From Persicaria tinctoria (Eukaryota > Streptophyta > Magnoliopsida > Caryophyllales > Polygonaceae), in NCBI GenBank assembly GCA_037127255.1, contig JBANSL010000004.1, positions 52,959,702-53,023,701 of the forward strand: DNA of 64,000 bases. Direction: 5' to 3'. The notes beneath the pieces are model-generated. The model made no database searches. It was not told where the DNA came from and worked only from the letters and a program-made list of their open reading frames with translations. The translations under genes were made by a program, and so were the position numbers. Every line of letters begins with the position of its first letter. Positions within the stretch are counted from its first letter, which is position 1. This document shows positions 35,043 through 46,496 of the stretch, one piece after another.

Positions 35043-36495
35043 TCTACTCGACATCGACCACCCATATTGAGGAACGGGGCCTGTGGTCGATAGAAGGCCA
35101 CCCAGAGGGTTTCCACTTACTCGATATCGAGTAGTTTGTAGCCGACATCAACTACTCTAATCGAGGTCGACAACTTCTGCATCAACTTCAGCACTCGATT
35201 CCGACATTCAGCACATCGGTCTAGTGAGTCTCTTTCTTTACCCTATTTTTTATACAGTGGGGACACTGTAATATTTGAGTATGGGGTGGGGGAAGGGCTT
35301 ACTTTGAGCATATTTGATTATATTTGACCATATTTGTGCATATTTAGGTTTATTTCTCGAATTGCTTATGCACGGTTACTTTGGAATTATTATTCATCTA
35401 TATGCTTACATGTTATTTTCCAAAGTTTATTTTTAATCACCCCCATTAAAAAATTTGAATTAGTGTCATGGAAGTTTAATTGAACTCGACGATGCAAAAT
35501 TGGATTCATTAGAGATATAGCAGGAAATTGCCTAGTAAAGGGAAGTCCCAATGAAGTGGATATTTTTATGAAAACCATAAAAGGAGGTAAATTTTGAAGT
35601 TGCTTTTGACATGTTGCATGATAAGAGGATGGAGGACTTTATATTTCCATATAATGCTCATATTTTGATATTCACAACCTTACCTATGCTTATGCATCAC
35701 AAAAGCCATACTAAGCTTTGTTTCAATTATTGATCCACATTATCTAAATATTGCCCATTTTCTACCATATTACCTTATCCGGGGATTATGTTGAGAGTGG
35801 AAGTTACATTATAGAGATTATTATATGGTGTTTGTGTTATTATTATCATTATTGGAGTTTGGCATGAGAATTTCAAAGATATGGAAAATTTAATGAGTGA
35901 AAGAAAATCCGGTGACCTCAGGAGATAAAGGTAGATCGATCCTGCCTGCTTTGAGATGTTAGTTCCGCAGGATGGGACACCAAGGTGAGGAGTCCGAAGC
36001 ACTAAGTATCCAGGGCCATTCATGACACCCATGTTTGCGACTTGCGAGAAGGCAGTGGTGAGGTTAGAGAGGTAAAAGCATAATATTGAAAAAAGCATTG
36101 AGCGGATGAGCGAAAGGTGAGAAATCAAATGAAGAAGGAATGTGGTATGAAAGTTTGAAAATTACTCCATTTTCCCGGATCATTAGCACCACATGGCCAA
36201 AAATTACCCACCTTTAGCGTTTTAACAATCTACTCCTTATTGAGCTTAAATAAAGTCCTCATGATTATTGTTGCTTTGTCACTTATGAATTGTTTTTGCA
36301 TGACCATCCTTTCGTGTGTAGATGTTGCTTTTATTCACAGGCATGGATTTGGTGACACAAGTATCTTTTTAAGGATGGTAATTGATTGTAGGGTTATATG
36401 AGAATGAATCCAATATGTTGAGAGTTTTAATTTATTCCCTTGTATGACCATTAAAAGTATTGCTTGAGGATAAGCAAACTTAAGTATGTGGTGTT
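35043..36495 (+). other. 3' noncoding region of element D
   Basis: No gene is seen. It contains palindromes (about 35045-35215), a TACAGTG-GGGA-CACTGTA hairpin (about 35257), AAGT/GAGTATGGGGTGGGGG tracts and the terminal purine tract (about 36478-36495). Confidence 0.75.
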
Positions 36496-38294
36496 TGATG
36501 TGCGCCTCTTTTTCCATGTTTTACATTAACTTTATATCGATTTATGCATACATTTCACATCATTGGTTAGAATTATATAGAATCTATGTACTTTATACTT
36601 TTTTAGCAATTATAGAGGTCTACACTAGTTTCTGTTTAATTTCGCAGAAATCGAGGCATTTTACAGTAATTCGGGTAAGGAAGGAAACCATGGAAGAATT
36701 CGAGGTCAACTACAGAAATTCCAAGGTCGAGCGGGAGCTGAACCGGGACACATCAAGCGGAAGAGAAGAAAAAAGCACTTGACAGGACTGGTCGATATCG
36801 ACCAGAAGTGGTCGACATCGAATACTACACGGTCGAAATCGTCAAGTCGAGCACGAGATGAGCACATAAGCACTCGAGGATCATAGGACTACTCGACATC
36901 GAGTAGTTTACTCGATGTCGAGTACCATTCGAGTGTCCAATCCTAGTGGAGCTCGAGCACAGTCCAAGGGGAAGAAGAATTCTACTCGACGTCGACGACT
37001 TTGGTCGATGTGGAATACTTCCCAGCGCCAGTCCGAGTGGAATCCGAGTGAAGATTTGGATGTGTGAATTATTTGCAAGCTAAGGCACATGGAATTCTAT
37101 CAAGAGGAGTAAAAATATATCAAGTTCAAGGAGGATTTATCCATATTAGATATTTCCCTTATTTATTTTAGAGATTTATTTCCTTTATTTACCAAAGTTT
37201 TGTCTTATGAGAGAAGATAGATAGATTTAGATATAGATAGGATTGTTCTCTCCTTGAATAGAAAGGACTTGAACACTATAAATAAGACCTTATGGGCTGA
37301 GTTTTAGGTTCATCCAAGCCACAAGCAATTGTGTTCCCATAGATAGCGAGTAGAGAGAGTTTTTGGAAGCTTTGGCCTAGTGAAAGTAGAGATTGTCGAG
37401 AGACGTTTTGGCTTCGATCGGTTGTAAGCTTTGTTTTGATTTAATGCAATTTAGTTTCTTTATATTATTGATTTATGTTTTGATGATGAAGAGCGAGTAG
37501 TCACCCAACTTCTAGGGTCGGGGTGAGCCCGAAGGTAGCCATGTAAAGGTAATGAATCAAATGTACAATCTTTATTGCTATTTCATCTTCTATCCCTAAT
37601 TACATGATTCTTCTGCGACAGTCGAAGGTGATCCTTATTTGTGTTATTGAAGCGAAAGTTATCTTAATACAAAATTGGGTTAATTATGTGAAAAGGGTTA
37701 GTAACAATTAGGGTTTATGCAAAAGCCTCTATCTTCCCATTTGTTAATGACAAAAGTTATTTGATGAAAATGCATGATCTTTTATACCTTTAGCATTGTT
37801 TTTAAATGGTTATCCTTGTGGCGTTGATACCCTGATTTTAGGAGCTTTTTATCTTATTGAATTACATTCCACCAATTTTGTGTTTAGTTTTGTTTCTGCT
37901 TTATTTTCAATTCAAAAAAGGTTACGTTTTTCTGCACAGAAGCACTCAAGATCGACTAAAATCTGGTCGATGTCGAGTACCCCTGGTCGATATCGAGTAC
38001 TTCTGGTCTCAACATAGCTTGTTTTCTTCGTCTTCTGTGTGCAAATCTGTAGGTTGACTCGACTGAGGTAGTCGACATCGAGTACTGTTACTCGACGTCG
38101 AGGACTCTACTGGTCGATTACGAGAGGAATTTGGAATTATTAAGGCGAGCGTTGACACGCTTCCTCGTGGACACGATCTTGATTCCCTTCCACTACAATG
38201 GGAGGAAGTCTTGTAATTTTATTTGCGTGGTTTATGAAGTCGATTTGAGATTTATATTTGATATTTATTTCATACTTGATTTTCCTCCTAACCA
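36496..38294 (+). repeat. 3' LTR of element D
   Basis: It starts TGATGTGCGCC and ends CTCCTAACCA, with one extra base compared with CTCCTAACA in C. TATA box at 37277-37284. The conserved block is at about 37495-37545. Palindrome clusters are at about 36785-37020 and 37945-38110. The last three bases (CCA, 38292-38294) are also the target duplication of the CACTA element. Confidence 0.85.
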
Positions 38295-38979
38295 CACTAC
38301 AAAAAAAAATCCAATATTAGCAACGGCAAAATCCCGTCGCAAATAGTTGATTTGCCGTAGCCAAATCCCATTAGCGATGGCATAGCGACAGGAAATCAGC
38401 CGTGGCCAATAGTCCCGTGGCAAATGGTCATTGGCGACGGCTATAAATTATTTACGGAAATTAAAAAAAATGTTCAGGCTTTTTAGCCCGGATACTTTAG
38501 GACCGGGCTAAAAAGTCCCCTGTTTTTATAAAAAAAACGGAAATTTCGCCAGGTATCCCTGGGGTATTGCAAATTTCGCCGGGTATACAACTTTTTTACA
38601 AAATTCGCGTGGTACCCCTGAGGTTTTAACCCATTTCACCTCGTGCCCTTCTCGGTTAACTTTAACTTTTTTTTGCAATTTTCGTTAGTTTGCTCAAAAA
38701 AGAAAAAGAAAAAGAAAAGAAAGAAAGAAAGAGACGCGAGGAAACGCGAGGAGAGAGACGCGAGGGGAGCGACGGAACCCTCGCTCGGACCTGGTGGCTG
38801 CGCTCGGGCTCGGTGGCTGCTGCTGCGCTAGGGTTCGGACCTGGTGGCTGCGCTCGGACCTGGTGGCTGCGCTCGGACCCTCGCTCGGACCTGTTGCTGC
38901 GCCCCCGACGAGAAAGGTAACACTTTTGCTGTCTTTTGTTGAAATCGAAATCTAAAGTTGTTTCTGTTGAAATCGAAAT

Positions 38980-39366
38980 TTGCAATCTCACCTTTGCTCA
39001 TCGATTCTGCAGGCCCTCTGCCACCCAGTCATACGAAAGTTGAGCTTTGAGTATATTTGCTCATCAGCATTTCAACCAACAGACTTTCTATTCATATATC
39101 ATACAGCCAGTGATCAGTCAAGCCCAGCTAAAGCCTACAGTAGCCTTAGAAAGCAATTTCAAGACATGACGCTGCAACAGTTTGCTGATTTGCAGATGTG
39201 GGGATTGATGAACATCAACTTTTCGTCTGTGTTGGCAAATGATCAACAAGCTCCTAGGGCTCGTTTGTTTGAACTAAGGGAAAGGAAAGTAAAGGATCTA
39301 TTTGAAGAGAAAGGAAAGGAAAGGAAAGGAAAATGGTTAAACTCCAATTTTGTTTGGTTGATTTAA
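38980..39366 (+). other. Unidentified gene-like segment in the nested element
   Basis: A 128-codon open stretch begins at the inner edge of the left inverted repeat. Its middle (LRKQFQDMTLQQFADLQMWG) looks like a real helical protein segment, but I do not recognise a family. The end runs into AAAGGAAAGG simple repeats. It may be a captured exon. Confidence 0.2.
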
Positions 39367-39680
39367 TAGATGAATCATTACTTTCTTCAATACATTTTCA
39401 TGTGTTTGTTTGATTTAAGGAAGGGAAAGAAACAATCAATAAGACCTTTGTATTTTTTTATCGTTTGATAAAGCTATTGTAAAATCATATAAGAAAGATG
39501 AACAAATATAGGAAGAAGATCATATGAAATCATCTATATTGCTCAATTTAAACGGTAAGTTTTACACTTGAAGTAGACATCGTTTCACTCGTCAACCCAT
39601 ATATATGAAATCCACCCGTTCAGAAACACATAGTCACTAGTACAAACCCATGTATATGAAATCCGCCAACTAATAATCAT

Positions 39681-39830
39681 CTAGCAATATCGTCATCCCT
39701 GCTTTTCCGGGAGTTGTAGCCATCTGAATCTTCTCCACCATCTCTGCTCTATGAGCCTCTTCCATGCCCACGCCCGCGTCCTCCATAGTGTCTCGTTGGG
39801 CCGCCATCACACCCACCACATCCTGTGGAA
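39681..39830 (-). pseudogene. Captured exon, Arg/Gly-rich
   Basis: On the minus strand, after a CACAG acceptor-like site, one frame reads GGPTRHYGGRGRGHGRGS, a stop, then SRDGGEDSDGYNSRKSRDDD. An RGG-type, Ser/Asp-rich tail like this is typical of RNA-binding proteins. The family is not identified, and one in-frame stop is present. Confidence 0.35.
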
Positions 39831-41511
39831 TGCATCAAACTCATCAAATGAGAAAAGAGATCCAATTTCCATCAAATTCATAATGGAAACAGCAATACAA
39901 AGTAATTTCGGCACTTGATGAAAGATTGAAACGAGAAAGAAGCCCCAGATTCATTCTTGAAAACATGCCAGTATGGTGTGGCAGAAATTAAACGAAATCA
40001 ATATATCAATACATGTTAGAAGCAGAAATTAAACGAAAGCTTCAGTGCCAGTGACAAGGCAGTACATAAAAAATGCAAAACCGACTCCAGATGAGAATAA
40101 CAACATAAATTTAATATTTATTTGTCGACTATCGTAAGAAGTTGAAGGTTAATCAAGTATGCCCCACGGATGCCAGGCCTTGCTCCATTAACATGCTCAT
40201 TTTATTTATCTTCAATGCATCTAGGACTACAGTCACTACAATATGCAATACACGATAAAAATTGGGCTTGCTAGGAACACGCTTTGCCCACATTTTATAT
40301 GTAAAAATTATTAATAATAATTTTGCAAGTTTGTCAATTTTGAATGACAAAAGAAGGATGCAACAGCTATAAATTCCAGATTAGTAGTATGCATACATAA
40401 CACACGACATCAGAGAGGCAATGCATGATAGTGAAGAAACTAATCTCATAACCAGGTACATTGCACATATCAGATACTAAATGGTGTTCAGTATGGCCTA
40501 CTGGCTTGAAGATCAAAAGCAGTTTGTTAATCTTTGTAAGGCAGTTTGTTTCACATCAGGCGCATAGACGCTAATTCATTCCATTGGTCTATAAAACTTG
40601 CACAAGGAAGCACTTGCTACCTGATGGATCCAGGATTCGAGCAACTTGAATGTGATCTGCTATGGGGACAAAATTTGGATCAAAAAGAATTTGTGATAAC
40701 TCACAAGAAACATACTTGCATACTGGCATGATCTTAAGCATTCACACATTGATAGCTTACACAAAATCACTTCAAAATGTGTATAAATTTACAAGCATAC
40801 AAAAGTAATGCTAGATATCTATCAATTTCGATTTCGATATCTATCGATTTCGATATCTATCAATTTCAAACCTAGTGCAGCAACAGGTATCGATTTCAAC
40901 AGCAATTTTGATTTCGATTTCAACAGAAACAACATTAGATTTCGATTTCAACAAAAGACAGCAAACGTGTTACCTTTCTCGTCGGGGGCGCAGCAACAGG
41001 TCCGAGAGCAGCCACCAGGTCCGAACCCTAGCGCAGCAGCAGCCACCGAGCCCGAGCGCAGCCACCCGGTCCGAGCGAGGGTTCCGTCGCTCCCCTCGCG
41101 TCTCTCTCCTCGCGTCTCTCTCCTCGCGTTTCCTCGCGTCTCTTTCTTTCTTTCTTTTCTTTTTCTTTTTCTTTTTTGAGCAAACTAACAGAAATTACAA
41201 AAAAAAAAAGTTAAAGTTAACCGAGAAGGGCACGGGGCGAAATGGGTTAAAACCTCAGGGGTACCACGCGAATTTTGTAAAAAAGTTGTATACCCGGCGA
41301 AATTTGCAATACCCCAAGGGTACCTGGCGAAATTTCCGAAAAAAAAATCACCACATTTTTATCCATTCTCATGACCAATAATGAAAAGCTAAAATTTAAA
41401 AAAAAATATACACTAGCAACTTTTGTTCACACAATAACAATTGATCATATTATTACAATAAAATAAAAATAACTATCAGATCTTGAAAGTAAAATAGCTA
41501 GTAGAACTCCC

Positions 41512-42262
41512 TTATAACTCTCCCAAACCCACCTTCCCCAAGTATGCTTGCAGGTTCATAATTGTTTGTAGATTGCTTGAGCTCTTCATATTGCAAAAAT
41601 CGAGCAATGGTTGTAGGGTGAGGCAGAGACCGGTCTGCAGTACGTTACCCCTTTTTGCTGAGAGTTGATAAGCAATATAAAACGGTCAATCACACTTCAA
41701 TAAGAATATAAGATCACCAAACTATAAGGAGAATTAAATATAAAAGCAGCACTATAAATAGGAATGTCACTTTGTAGGTTGAATCATACAGATATAGGTA
41801 GACAACATTTCTACATTTTGCCGGTTATCATGAACTCAAGGAAGTGAACCACAAATCTAAAATCGATCAGGATGACAAACAATCATGAAATCTTGTATAT
41901 GTTTTATGGACTAATATTTTTTTTCCAGTCCAGATACTAATTTCATGGCCAATTTCAAAGGAAAAGTCAAACAAGAAATTTTCCTAATTTATTCTTCTAG
42001 CTCTCGATGCCAGTAACTCAAGTAATTTATTTATAAAAAAATGCTATGAAAACTAGCAAGTTATACAAGAACCAAAAGCTGATACTAAGATAATAGCTGT
42101 CAGAAACATGCCTAGTTCTTCTCAAGATAATTTTGGTTTTGCTGGACGAGTTGAGCAAAAACAGATAATGAAAACTGCTACAATGGCACTGATCACAATG
42201 AAACCACCAAGACTAAGAACAAAAATCAAATTCGGATGCCATCCTTTCTTTGAAGCAGTAAA
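41512..42262 (-). pseudogene. Captured receptor-like kinase exons
   Basis: Two minus-strand exon-like pieces. At about 42123-42262 the frame reads KKGWHPNLIFVLSLGGF and continues into an isoleucine/valine-rich helix and a basic juxtamembrane end (CSTRPAKPK), as in a plant receptor kinase transmembrane exon. At about 41512-41640 the frame reads FLQYEELKQSTNNYEP then ILGEGGFGRV, the start of a receptor kinase domain with its glycine-rich loop (GEGGFG). Order and strand fit one parent gene, possibly of the ALE2/PERK-like group. The rest of the kinase is missing, and the second piece loses frame after the loop, so no active enzyme can be made. Confidence 0.7.
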
Positions 42263-43660
42263 TGTAAGGAGAAGATCAATCTTGACTGGATATATTTAGA
42301 CTGGATAGACTAAGACAATAAAAGTTGATCAGCTCAATATCAGAGAGATGCAAACCAAGGCCAGTGGCAAAGAAACTACATTCATAGATTGAGCAGTTAT
42401 GAGCGACGGATACAATGATTCAAGCAACAAGGTGAAAAACATCCATTTGGATGCTCTAAACTATATATTTCTTATCTGCATGATGAATAAAAGAAATACC
42501 TATTCATCAGCAGTTGGGGAGAGACCACCAACATCAACATGCCGATCATGTCTAGTAGCCTGCAAGTTGATATCAAACACACTTATTAACCAACCAAGAT
42601 AGAGTTGATCACCCGATCGAACATTTATGATGTACGTTCAATAGCACCAAAATAGAGTTGATCACCCAAAAAGGGAAAAGGGCAGGTCCTAATTGCAGGT
42701 CCTTAGATCCAGTTATTTTCCATGAGGAGAGGCATGATCACCGTTCATTAGGGAGTATTTAATTATCTAATAATCCCATATTCAATAGTCATAGTGTGAA
42801 CTACTCACACAGATACAATACAATATAGCGTAGAGGTGGTAGAGCTGAAACATGATTGATCAGAACAGTCCAGCAGAAAAGGTTGAATACTCTTTTAATG
42901 ATTTCTCATCCAATATCCTAGTAAGCTCTATTAAGGCATCATTAAATAAGAGCTAAATAAAGATGATACTTTTTTACCATAACTGAACATGCTAGCTATG
43001 TGTGACTTGTCCTCCTAATGCATGCTTACAAAATACAACATAGTACTGCTAATTGGATAAAGAAATGTGTTGTTATCAACATTTTTTTTACCGACTACTC
43101 CAGTAGCCAGCCGCAAGGGTAAGCCAAGGGTTTTAATCCTTTAATAATGTAAATAAACATGGAAAATCAGTATGTGCATCACCTAAAGTTTTAGACAGCA
43201 TTGCATCAGAGTATCCTTGAATAACTGCAGCAACACCTCCATTTTAAAGTATTTCCCTATGTTTGGAATTGAAAAACTAATAATACTTTCTAATTGCGTG
43301 CGGCATCAACATTGATAAAACTATTACCCTAACTCTATAAGTAAGATCAAATTATTACCATCCATCTCCTGTAAAAACTTTCAAGTCATACTAGCTAAAT
43401 ACACTATGCCCGAGAATGTTTGGCAATTGCGAGATTTTTCTCTACATGGTGGCTCATTAGCTTCATTTCACTTCGTAGTTTATTATTCTGTAAAATAAAA
43501 ACAAGTAAAATAAAAATACAAACAGTTTCAAGGTCCACGAGAAATGGAAAATCTTAAACAAGACTAGATACTATCAAACTGCTTACTTCATCCCTTACTT
43601 TGGATACTAATTAAAGGCAAATCAACAAGGAAAGGAAGCATAAGGAAGCACTATACTGAC

Positions 43661-43965
43661 ATGCTTACACTTGTGACCTCAATGCCCTTTGATACTACTC
43701 CTTTGAATATAGCAGATCCAACAAAGCCAGTGCTTCCTAGAATGACTCTAGTGTGCAAAATAGCTCCCAGTAAGCATCAAAATTTAATAACTTGAAGAAA
43801 TAAGAGACACATGGAGAATCAAAATTGAGAGGAACACTTGCAACTCTTAAATCCCCTTACCTTTAGGTTCTAACATCAGCCACAACGTCAATGGTAGTAG
43901 ATCTAGAGTCCTTCCTTATGTTAGCTTCTGCATAACTAGATTTCACAAGTAACCTGCCAAAAAGG
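43661..43965 (-). pseudogene. Captured NAD(P)-binding Rossmann protein exons
   Basis: On the minus strand, 43864-43965 reads SSYAEANIRKDSRSTTIDVV, and 43661-43755 reads RVILGSTGFVGSAIFKGVVS followed by KGIEVTSVS. The GxxGxxG dinucleotide-binding loop and the upstream acidic/Ser segment match plant chloroplast NAD(P)-binding Rossmann proteins of the At1g32220 type. Only the N-terminal portion is present. It lies in the same orientation as the receptor kinase pieces, so a chimeric minus-strand transcript is conceivable. Confidence 0.65.
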
Positions 43966-44213
43966 AGAAATTGCATAAGTTAGTACACAATCACAAAACT
44001 AAACAACAAAACGAAGGATAAATTATCAGAACAGATCAACCAAACATCTATTTCTTTAACCTGATTTGATTCCTTGCATGTACACAGACCACAAATGCCT
44101 AGTTCAAGCAAGAAGAAAATATTAACGAAGTTGTTCTCTACCAATCTCTAGCATCAAATCCCGCTGAATTCAGCCTAGGAAATACGCAATTTCACAATAC
44201 ATGTTTCGGGAAA

Positions 44214-44545
44214 TTAAGCAAGCAATTTCACAATCGAACTAACCTTTTTTGGTAGGGAAACCGAGTACAAAAAGACGATTGAGGAGGTAAATAGAAACGC
44301 GTGAAGGAAATGGATTTGCAAGGAGGAAAAGAAGAGGTGGAGCAGCGATGGAGATCCAAACACAAATTCGGTCTCGTTGGAGGGCCACTTTCTTCCTGCA
44401 CTTCTCAGGAACACAAATTTAAGAGGAGAGGAGAGAAAGGAGCGGCGATGGAGGTCGAAAGTTGGTTGTGCCATAGATGGATGAACCCTAGAGGAGAGGA
44501 GAGAAGAGAAAGGAGCGGCGATGGAGCGGAAGAGCATAGGGTTTG
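44214..44545 (-). other. Possible 5' exon or leader of the CACTA chimera
   Basis: A 107-codon minus-strand frame starts MLFRSIAAPFSSLLSSRVHP. A Ser/Ala/Arg-rich start would fit a transit peptide, and it lies upstream of the Rossmann exons. The DNA is a purine-rich stretch with a partly duplicated word (GGAGCGGCGATGGAG, near 44440 and 44510). No independent support for expression. Confidence 0.3.
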
Positions 44546-46076
44546 AGGAAGAAACGGTTCTCTGAAGAAAGAGGAAGTACTTTAGGAAAAGGTATTATTT
44601 TTACTTTTTTTTTCCATTTTGCTAACCTTTGTCAAAAAAAATCAAGCCGTGGCAAGTAGGGGTGGCTAATTAAATTTTTAGCCACGGCAGTGCTTAGCCG
44701 TTGCAAACTGGCATGGCTAATTGGATTTTTTTTTGTAGTGCCAGGTTGTAGAGAGGGGAATAGGGGAGTCATTGTTCAGGTTGGGTGTGGGTGTGCGATT
44801 GTGGAGGTAGATAGTTGTGTGGAAGGCATGTTCCCAAAATTCATTAGGAAGTTTGAAGTGGGCAAGGAGGGTTAAACCTTTTTCCGGAATTGTGCGGTTT
44901 CACTTTTCAACCACACCATTTTGGGTGGGAGTGTAGGGACCTGAGATACGATGGTGGATACTTTGTGATTGGAGGAGAGAGGAGACAATTCTATATTCGA
45001 CACCCCAATCGGATTGAAGCTCTTTGATAGTAGTATGGAATTGTGTTTTGACCATGTTATGAAACATTTGGATATAATGGAGAACCTGTGATTTTTTAGT
45101 CATGATATAAATCCATGTAAAACGAGTGAAATCATCAACAAATAAAACAAAATAACGACAACCACTTCTAGAAAGTGAGGGAGCATGGCCCCAAACGTCA
45201 AAATAAACAAGTTCAAACGAACTCAACCTAGTTTTCTGACTAGAGAAAATGGGTAAACGACGACTCCCTTCCTAAAGCACATGACCCACGTGGAGCATGT
45301 TTATTTTTGGACGACAAAGGCAGGTAAAAACAACTGTAAATGGATTGAAAAGCGACTGAATTTGGATGACCTAGACGGTGATGCCAAGTGGTAGTGGTGG
45401 TTCGCTATGCGATAAGGGCTTGATGTGGACTCAGAGTGGCAAACTGTGGTAGGCGATAGAGACCCCGATCAACGATTCCTTTGAGGAGCACCTTTCCCTG
45501 CATGTCCTTGAACAAACAAAAGGTAGGGTGAAGTTCAAGAAATATATGGTTATCCCTGGTTAGTTTTGTGATGCTTAACAGGTTCTTTCTCATATGGGGG
45601 ACTAGAAGGACATCGGATAAAATAAGAGGCTTAGGTTTGCAAGGTAAATGAGCATGACCAATATGAGAAATATGAAGAGTTGTACCATTTCTGAGTGCAA
45701 GTTTATCACCACCTCTATAATACGAGTCGATGGACACTTTGCTAAAGTCACTGGTTACATGATCTGTTGCCCCTGAGTCCCAGTACCAAGCGGGATCGAC
45801 GATGACGGATGGAGACGCCATGTATGCTGCATGAGTAGATCCTGGTCGGTTAAGGCATTCTGGTGGATGACGGGATGGGAACGCCTGCCTATCAAGCCGA
45901 TTAAAACAGTCCTTGGCAGCATGTCCAATCCTTTCACAAATCTGACACGGAATCCTCGGTCTCGAGCAAGAGGACGGATGTCGCTCTTGTTGCTCATCAC
46001 AGTCACGAGGAGGACGGTTCTGATCTGTGTTGAACTGCATAGAGGAATGAGAAGATGAGCTGCGCTGCAATGCCGA

Positions 46077-46198
46077 TGGCTTGTGTTTAGAGCAGTTGGC
46101 TGTTGGCTGACTGTGGCTATCGTCACTTTCATCAATCATGGCTTGTGTTGAGAGTAGTTGACTGCTGGCTGACTGTGGCTATCGTCACTTTCATCAAT
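46077..46198. repeat. 61-bp tandem duplication in copia 2 gag
   Basis: The unit beginning ATGGCTTGTGTT is repeated twice with a few differences, starting at 46077 and 46138. Confidence 0.85.
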
Positions 46199-46428
46199 CA
46201 GTCGCTCCTCTTCACGCAAAAGGTGGCCACGAAGGGCACTTGCAGGGATGGGGTCCGACCGCATATTGACGGATGCGCGGAATGCTCCATAGGATGAGTC
46301 TAGCTAGGCCTTGAAGAACGCAAGCAACGAACTCATCGTCGGACACCGGTTGAAGACAGGCCACAAGGTCATCGGCAAAACCTTGTTTCTTCTCAAAATA
46401 CTCATGGATGGTTAAAACATGGCCTCTA

Positions 46429-46496
46429 GGGCAAGCCATGTCGTATGAGATGACGAAACATTGGGCAAGCCATGTCGTACGAGATGACGAAACATT
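46429..46496. repeat. 34-bp tandem duplication in copia 2 gag
   Basis: Two copies of GGGCAAGCCATGTCGTATGA plus the next 14 bases, with one difference. It adds residues to gag, the second copy being in a different frame. Confidence 0.85.

Larger units (their letters stand above)
33999..38294 (+). mobile_element. Gypsy element D, 5'-truncated
   Basis: It starts abruptly inside the gag-protease linker (ETLSFPTKS) and ends with a 3' LTR (36496-38294). Its LTR begins TGATGTGCGCC, so it is not the same subfamily as C. Its 5' half is not in the window. Between the protease and the 3' region, reverse transcriptase and integrase are absent, as in B and C2. Confidence 0.8.
38538..41338. mobile_element. 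Nested element with about 445-bp terminal inverted repeats
   Basis: The left arm (38538-38983) and right arm (about 40891-41338) are near-identical inverted copies, starting CGGAAATTTCGCCAGG and ending CCTGGCGAAATTTCCG. Flanks are A-runs, so the target duplication is ambiguous. Long TIRs suggest a Mutator-like element, but no transposase is seen. The arms are rich in CGCGAGG and GGTGGCTGCGCTCGG repeats. The 1.9-kb spacer holds unidentified gene-like sequence. Confidence 0.75.
38295..44740. mobile_element. Non-autonomous CACTA (En/Spm-type) element with captured exons
   Basis: It starts CACTACAAAAAAAA and ends TTTTTTTTGTAGTG, a perfect CACTA inverted repeat. The 3-bp target duplication is CCA (38292-38294 and 44741-44743). 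Subterminal repeats with words such as GCCGTGGCAA and AGCCGTTGCAAA occupy the first 200 and last 110 bp. A hairpin with arms CTTTTTAGCCCGG/CCGGGCTAAAAAG lies near 38477-38513. No transposase was recognised. The body carries minus-strand exons of at least two host genes and a nested 2.8-kb element. It sits at the boundary between LTR D and copia element 2. Confidence 0.93.

Noticed and set aside
38690..38920. Lys/Glu/Arg-rich frame near the start of the CACTA element
   Set aside because: It is simple-sequence GAAA and CGCGAGG repeat in one inverted arm; the same DNA appears inverted at 40900-41180.
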